From: Neisseria weixii
Lineage (GTDB): Bacteria; Pseudomonadota; Gammaproteobacteria; Burkholderiales; Neisseriaceae
Assembly (NCBI RefSeq): GCF_002327085.1
Contig: NZ_CP023429.1
Location: forward strand, 558,001-622,000
Direction of reading: 5' to 3'
Length of the DNA stretch: 64,000 bases
In this document: positions 59,734 through 64,000 of the stretch, piece by piece
Numbering within the stretch: position 1 is the stretch's first letter
Layout: every line of letters starts with the position of its first letter
Position numbers and translations under genes: made by a program
Notes under the pieces: model-generated
Told to the model about the DNA's origin: nothing
What the model saw: the letters and a program-made list of their open reading frames with translations, nothing else
The model's database searches: none

Positions 59734-59819
59734 ATGTGAACCTTAGCCGTTTTCGTTTTTTATAATGTTAACCTGATTTTTGCGGTTAACTTTTTGTTTT
59801 ATATCTGAGGAACAGTGTA

Positions 59820-61202
59820 ATGGGTAATGATAAAACCTGGTCGGGCCGTTTTAACGAGCCGGTGTCCGAATTAGTGAAAAAATACACCGGTTCGATCGGC
59901 TTCGATAAGCGTCTGGCCAAGTGGGATATTCAAGGCTCTCTGGCACACGCGCAAATGCTGCAGCAAAGCGGGGTATTGAGTGCCGATGATTTATCTGCCA
60001 TCCGGCAAGGTATGACCGAGATTATAACAGAAATTGAAGCCGGCAAAGTGGAATGGTCGCTGGATTTGGAAGATGTACACATGAACATCGAGCGCCGCCT
60101 GACCGATAAAATCGGTGATGCCGGCAAGCGTCTTCATACCGGCCGCAGCCGCAACGACCAAGTGGCTACCGACATCCGCTTATGGTTGCGCGACCAAATC
60201 ACCGACATTCAAACGCTGATTCAAGATCTTCAGACGGCCTTGGTGGAATTGGCCGAAGCCAATGCCGAAGTGGTGATGCCCGGTTTTACCCATTTGCAGG
60301 TTGCCCAGCCGGTGAGCTTCGGCCACCACATGTTGGCTTATGTCGAAATGCTCGGCCGCGATTTCGAGCGCATGGCCGACTGCCGCAAGCGTGTCAACCG
60401 CATGCCTTTGGGCGCGGCGGCGCTGGCCGGCACCACTTATCCGATTCAGCGCGAAATTACCGCCGAACTGCTGGGTTTTGAACAAATCTGCCAAAACTCA
60501 CTCGATGCCGTGTCCGACCGCGATTTCGCCATCGAATTTACTGCCGCTGCGTCTTTGGTGATGATTCATTTGAGCCGCTTGAGTGAAGAACTGATTTTAT
60601 GGATGAGTCCGCGTTTCGGTTTTATCGATATTGCTGACCGTTTCTGCACTGGTTCAAGCATCATGCCGCAGAAGAAAAACCCCGACGTGCCGGAGCTGGT
60701 ACGCGGCAAATCCGGACGCGTAATCGGCCATCTCACCGGCCTGATTATGCTGATGAAATCGCAGCCTTTGGCGTATAACAAAGACAATCAGGAAGACAAA
60801 GAACCGCTGTTTGATACGGTTGACACCTTGATTGACACCTTGCGTATTTACGCCGACATGATGCGCGGCGTGACCGTGAAACCGGAAAACATGCGCGCCG
60901 CCGTGATGCAGGGTTTCGCCACCGCCACCGATTTGGCCGACTATCTGGTGAAAAAAGGCATGCCGTTCCGCGATTCGCATGAAGTGGTGGCAAAAGCCGT
61001 GCGCCATGCCGACGAAAAAGGCGTGGATTTGAGCGGTTTGCCGTTAGACGTATTGCAAGGCTTTTCCGATTTGGTGGCTGAGGATGTTTATGAAGTGCTC
61101 ACGCCGGAAGGCAGCTTGAATGCCCGCAACCACTTAGGCGGCACCGCGCCGGAGCAAGTGCGCTTCCAAGCCGCACGTTGGAAAAAATTGTTGGCTGAAT
61201 AA
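59820..61202 (+). CDS. argH: Argininosuccinate lyase
   Basis: The 460-residue fumarase/aspartase-superfamily enzyme releases arginine and fumarate in the last step of arginine synthesis. It shows the superfamily signature [15 protein letters not shown], plus [13 protein letters not shown] and the active-site His in [12 protein letters not shown]. The gene stands alone; a MITE-like solo end and a DUS hairpin follow. Confidence 0.97.
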   Translation: MGNDKTWSGRFNEPVSELVKKYTGSIGFDKRLAKWDIQGSLAHAQMLQQSGVLSADDLSAIRQGMTEIITEIEAGKVEWSLDLEDVHMNIERRLTDKIGDAGKRLHTGRSRNDQVATDIRLWLRDQITDIQTLIQDLQTALVELAEANAEVVMPGFTHLQVAQPVSFGHHMLAYVEMLGRDFERMADCRKRVNRMPLGAAALAGTTYPIQREITAELLGFEQICQNSLDAVSDRDFAIEFTAAASLVMIHLSRLSEELILWMSPRFGFIDIADRFCTGSSIMPQKKNPDVPELVRGKSGRVIGHLTGLIMLMKSQPLAYNKDNQEDKEPLFDTVDTLIDTLRIYADMMRGVTVKPENMRAAVMQGFATATDLADYLVKKGMPFRDSHEVVAKAVRHADEKGVDLSGLPLDVLQGFSDLVAEDVYEVLTPEGSLNARNHLGGTAPEQVRFQAARWKKLLAE

Positions 61203-61225
61203 GTTGTTCTGATTGCAAAGGTCTC

Positions 61226-61261
61226 AGGCCGCCTGAAAGGATATTGCTTTCAGACGGCCTA
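61226..61261. terminator. DUS hairpin after argH
   Basis: AGGCCGCCTGAAAG (one mismatch) pairs with CTTTCAGACGGCCT. Immediately upstream, TTGCAAAGGTCTC (61213-61225) is a solo end of the MITE-like element. Confidence 0.75.
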
Positions 61262-61277
61262 TTTCATATTTGTTTGC

Positions 61278-61443
61278 TAGGGTCTGTTGACAATTAACGC
61301 AACGGCGGTGTTTTTGGTCAAAAATCCCTGTCTGCGGCGTTAAAAATGCCCGCAAGGTGTCCAACTTTGCTGCGCTTTTTGCCTTGCATACACGGGTTTT
61401 GCCTCAAAAAACCGCTTCGCCGGTCAATTGTCAACAGACCCTA
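61278..61443. mobile_element. TA-flanked MITE
   Basis: The 166-bp element has near-perfect terminal inverted repeats GGGTCTGTTGACAATT and AATTGTCAACAGACCC, each flanked by TA, consistent with a TA target duplication as made by IS630/Tc1-mariner-type transposases. It contains no coding capacity and differs from the GAGACC element. Confidence 0.8.
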
Positions 61444-61465
61444 AAACAGAATAAATTCTTTCAAG

Positions 61466-62512
61466 CTATGCCATAAACCCGCTTGCGGTTTCCATAATAA
61501 TGTCCGCTGCGCTGCCGCTGCGGGCAAGCGGTGCATTTTGTCCAGCCCACAAGGGCGAAAATTCATCGCTGCCTTGTTTTTCAGCGGCGCTGCGTAATGG
61601 TGCGGATACGTTTTGGGCAAGTGGGAACGGAGGGACATCAGGGTGAATGCAGCCGTTTTCACGCATAAAGCGGTTGACGATGCCGCGCGCCAAGCCGCCG
61701 GAGAATAGATTGGTTAAAGCAGTGGTTTGCGCGCACGGGTTTTGCAAAGCAGTGCGGTGCAGGGGGCTGGTGTCGGCTTCATCGGCCAGCAATAAAGCCG
61801 TGCCGATTTGAATGCCGTCTGCGCCCAATGTTTGCGCGGCGTGTGCGGTGGCAGCATTGCTGATGCCGCCTGCCGCAATCACCGGTACATTTAGCGCCGC
61901 ACGGATTTGCGGCAACAGTGCAAAAGTACCGACTTGCTCATGCACTTGGCTGCGGAACATCGATCGGTGCCCGCCTGCTTCCAAGCCTTGCGCAATCACC
62001 GCATCAACCCCTTTTTCTGCCAACCAGCGTGCTTCGTCAACCGTTGTGGCGGAAGCCAGGATTTTTGTGCCGCTTTGTTTCACCTGCTGAAGCAAACCTG
62101 CTTCCGGTAAGCCGAAATGGAAGCTGACTACTGCAGGTTTGAGTTCGGCAATAATTTCCGCTTGTGCCGCACCGAAAGGCTGTCTTCCGTTACCTTGCGC
62201 AATATTGTCGGCATCGATACCGAGTTCGCGATAATAAGGTGCCAGCTTGGCAAGCCATTGTTGCATTTTGTCGGTATCGGTTTCAGGTTGGCGGTGTGCA
62301 AAAAAATTGACATTAAACGGCGCATCGACGGCAGCGCGGATTGCCAAGATTTCGGCATGCAATTGCTCGGGCGAGAGCATGGCGGCAGGCAGCGAACCGA
62401 GCGCACCGGCACGGCAGGCAGCAATAGTCAGGCGACTGTTTTGCACGCCGGCCATCGGTGCCTGAATGACGGGCAAGCGGCAGCCGAGCAATTGGGTCAG
62501 GCGGTTGGGCAT
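61466..62512 (-). CDS. Nitronate monooxygenase-like flavoprotein (NPD/NMO family)
   Basis: The 348-residue TIM-barrel FMN protein opens LTQLLGCRLPVIQAPMAGVQ. It has the catalytic-His-type VSFHFGLPE, GLEAGGHRSMF, and the FMN phosphate motifs AAGGISNAATAHAAQTLGAD and GIQIGTAL. Members oxidise propionate-3-nitronate and related nitronates. It is single, and a DUS lies upstream. Enoyl-ACP reductase FabK shares the fold, but motif spacing favours NMO. Confidence 0.9.
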   Translation of the reverse strand: MPNRLTQLLGCRLPVIQAPMAGVQNSRLTIAACRAGALGSLPAAMLSPEQLHAEILAIRAAVDAPFNVNFFAHRQPETDTDKMQQWLAKLAPYYRELGIDADNIAQGNGRQPFGAAQAEIIAELKPAVVSFHFGLPEAGLLQQVKQSGTKILASATTVDEARWLAEKGVDAVIAQGLEAGGHRSMFRSQVHEQVGTFALLPQIRAALNVPVIAAGGISNAATAHAAQTLGADGIQIGTALLLADEADTSPLHRTALQNPCAQTTALTNLFSGGLARGIVNRFMRENGCIHPDVPPFPLAQNVSAPLRSAAEKQGSDEFSPLWAGQNAPLARSGSAADIIMETASGFMA

Positions 62513-62640
62513 GGGCTTTCCTTGTAGAATAGCGGGCTTTATGAAATAAAAGAACAGTTTACCCAGAATGAGGCCGTCTGAACATAGATGAGGTGATTTT
62601 CAGGCGGCTTTGTCGGAGCTTGACAAAAATCATGCAATCC

Positions 62641-62682
62641 AAGGCCGTCTGAAAAAATTACCGCTTTTTCAGACGGCCTTGA
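62641..62682. terminator. DUS palindrome upstream of the carbonic anhydrase gene
   Basis: AAGGCCGTCTGAAAAA pairs with TTTTTCAGACGGCCTT. Confidence 0.7.
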
Positions 62683-62726
62683 TTATGTTATAAATCCCTT
62701 TCTACTAACTAAAAAAAGAATACGCC

Positions 62727-63251
62727 ATGCCGATTCGACCTTATACCTACCATACCCCCGATATTCACGGAACTTGTTTTATCGACGATACCGCCGTGGT
62801 AATCGGCCAAATCAGTCTTGCCGAGCAGGTCAGCGTATGGCCGCTGGTGGTGATGCGTGGGGATGTAAATCATATACGGATTGGCGCACGTACCAATATT
62901 CAAGACGGCAGTGTGTTGCACGTTACCGGCGCGCGTTTGCAGAAGCCGGAAGGTTCGCCTTTAATTGTCGGTGAAGACGTAACCATCGGCCATAAAGTGA
63001 TTCTGCACGGCTGCACCATCGGCAACCGCGTGTTGGTGGGCACGGGTGCGATTGTTTTGGACGATACGGTGATTGACGATGACGTGATGGTCGGCGCAGG
63101 CAGTGTGGTGCCGCCGGGCAAACGCCTACAAAGCGGTTTTCTGTATCTTGGCTCACCTGTCAAGCAGGTGCGCCCTTTAACCGATGAAGAAAAAGCGTTT
63201 TTAGTGCAATCGGCTGTAAATTATATTAATCTCGCACAGGAATACAAGTAA
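62727..63251 (+). CDS. Gamma-class carbonic anhydrase family protein (YrdA/PaaY type)
   Basis: The 174-residue left-handed beta-helix trimer-former shows hexapeptide repeats and the three metal-ligand histidines in SVLHVTG, VTIGHKVILHGCTIG, with VLVGTGAIVLDD and MVGAGSVVPPG coils. Some family members lack carbonic anhydrase activity, so the substrate is open. It converges on the bacteriocin-like locus. Confidence 0.92.
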   Translation: MPIRPYTYHTPDIHGTCFIDDTAVVIGQISLAEQVSVWPLVVMRGDVNHIRIGARTNIQDGSVLHVTGARLQKPEGSPLIVGEDVTIGHKVILHGCTIGNRVLVGTGAIVLDDTVIDDDVMVGAGSVVPPGKRLQSGFLYLGSPVKQVRPLTDEEKAFLVQSAVNYINLAQEYK

Positions 63252-63298
63252 ATATCTAAAGTTGTCTAAAAATAATGTTGATTTAATAAAAAATCAAG

Positions 63299-63570
63299 CT
63301 ATCGGTTCTTTTTCTTAATATATTTCATAAAGAAAAACTCGGTCAGCAAGAGTATAAAAATGACGACAACGAAATCAGGGATAAAATGACTATTTCCAAG
63401 ATGGTAGGAGCTATAAGGTAAAAACTTAAAATAAAATTAACTGTGTATACGGCAAAACCGCATAAAACATAGATAATGGCTAATGCTTTCCAATGTTTTT
63501 TCATAAACTTTATTAATAATGAGAAATTCTTTTTATAATTTTCCCAAAAATTTTTCATGGGCATCATCAT
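63299..63570 (-). CDS. Candidate bacteriocin immunity protein, frameshifted as sequenced
   Basis: An AAAAGGA ribosome site precedes three successive ATG codons (63570, 63567, 63564). The product MPMKNFWENYKKNFSLLIKF continues with two hydrophobic helices. As read, it switches to a short tail and stops at 63343. Adding one T to the TTTT run (A4 on plus at 63383-63386) instead gives PDFVVVIFILLLTEFFFMKY and a lysine-rich end, stop at 63299, about 90 residues. Small basic multi-helix proteins directly after a bacteriocin precursor are typical immunity proteins. Function is inferred from position. Confidence 0.5.
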
Positions 63571-63900
63571 AATCCTTTTGAAGCATTGATGAGAATCCGT
63601 ACCCGGCCAAATATGTTTGGCAGGTGCGGAATTATTAAACGATGGCTTAATAGCCGAATGAGCGTTCGGCTGCAGGTGGCCTAACTTCTGTCCCAAATAC
63701 CTGCCGACAGCCATATCCACCTTGGCACCTACTACCATGCCGCCGGGGCCTCCGATTGCACCTAAGGCAGCACCTGTGAAACCTCCTGCCAAAGCGCCGG
63801 CACCAATGCCTGTATAACCGCATACATCTGATACGATGGTTTTTTAAAAGTCAAAACCACCTGAAATTTGATGCAATTGATTCATAGATAATGTTTTCAT
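63571..63900 (-). pseudogene. Double-glycine-leader bacteriocin-like precursor with internal stop
   Basis: ATG 63900, preceded by AGGAG, encodes MKTLSMNQLHQISGG, a textbook leader cleaved after Gly-Gly by peptidase-containing ABC exporters. The codon after GFDF is TAA (63844-63846). In the same frame the core continues KTIVSDVCGYTGIGAGALAG, then a Gly/Ala-rich helix with GAIGGPGGMVVGAKVD and GRYLGQKLG, as in class II bacteriocins. A TTA leucine codon in place of TAA would make it continuous. The 3' boundary is uncertain because the frame runs into the immunity candidate. Confidence 0.65.
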
Positions 63901-63930
63901 AGTTAACTCCTAGTAAAGATAAAGAAAAAA

Positions 63931-63956
63931 GTAGGCTTCAGTCTGCCTACTGTTTT
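63931..63956 (-). terminator. Terminator upstream of the bacteriocin-like gene
   Basis: On the minus strand AGTAGGC-AGACTGAA-GCCTACT is followed by TTTTTTCTTT. It must end a further minus-strand gene lying beyond the right edge of the window, probably part of the same locus. Confidence 0.75.
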
Positions 63957-64000
63957 AGTGGACAATTTTTTTCTGTATCAGTTTTTTTGTAATTTAAATC

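Noticed and set aside
63343..63792. Single 149-residue protein beginning at a TTG within the bacteriocin core
   Set aside because: It joins a bacteriocin core and an immunity-like protein that has its own ribosome site and triple ATG; the TTG has no ribosome site, and the true upstream ATG with leader is at 63900.

Overview
The window reads as a chromosome segment of a Neisseria or close Neisseriaceae relative, probably a commensal or animal-associated species rather than N. meningitidis or N. gonorrhoeae. The evidence is dozens of DNA uptake sequences of the AGGCCGTCTGAA dialect, many paired as inverted repeats that double as terminators; dRS3-type mosaic repeats (ATTCCC-N8-GGGAAT); the neisserial form of HisB; and neisserial housekeeping genes. 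A complete respiratory nitrate reductase locus is present, which the two pathogens lack.

Layout. 1-1.9 kb: 3' end of a large RTX protein with near-identical 594-bp units. 2-8.6 kb: rho, dgt, a tRNA-Arg/tRNA-Glu cassette, an HlyIII-family gene, an alanine symporter, yebC. 8.6-22.3 kb: dsbB, a decayed LysE/ArgO gene beside a MITE-like repeat, a Mip-like FKBP lipoprotein, holC, pepA, lptFG, serB, an AT-rich island with an AlgE-like beta-helix protein, hisB-hisC, a Sel1 lipoprotein. 22.4-26 kb: a broken haem-utilisation gene, phoH, two frameshifted genes, repeats. 26-34.5 kb: the macromolecular-synthesis operon rpsU-yqeY-dnaG-rpoD, then gmk-rpoZ-spoT. 34.6-37.3 kb: apt and a lytic transglycosylase. 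37.7-50.1 kb: the anaerobic nitrate locus narG-H-J-I, two NarK-type transporters, and narX-narL, all on the minus strand. 50.4-62.5 kb: HAD hydrolase, DnaQ-like exonuclease, a second identical tRNA cassette, a MliC-like lipoprotein, lysC, pnuC-nadR-type salvage pair, rph, yicC, LytS-type kinase, argH, a TA-flanked MITE, nitronate monooxygenase. 62.7-64 kb: gamma carbonic anhydrase, then a double-glycine-leader bacteriocin-like peptide and a likely immunity gene running off the right end.

How the genes work together. The nar locus is a self-contained module: NarX/NarL sense nitrate or nitrite, two NarK-type carriers move nitrate in and nitrite out, NarGHI reduces nitrate at the quinol pool, and NarJ matures NarG. 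The rpsU-dnaG-rpoD and gmk-rpoZ-spoT blocks tie translation, replication priming, sigma factor and stringent response together.

Caution on sequence quality. At least seven genes carry an apparent one-base loss, mostly in short homopolymers: DUF4126, rpoD, dnaG, lytic transglycosylase, narX, narI, immunity candidate. An NAD(P)-binding gene has a further indel. Because rpoD and dnaG are essential, uncorrected sequencing error is the most economical explanation. The LysE/ArgO remnant, the HmuS fragment and the bacteriocin nonsense codon look like genuine decay.
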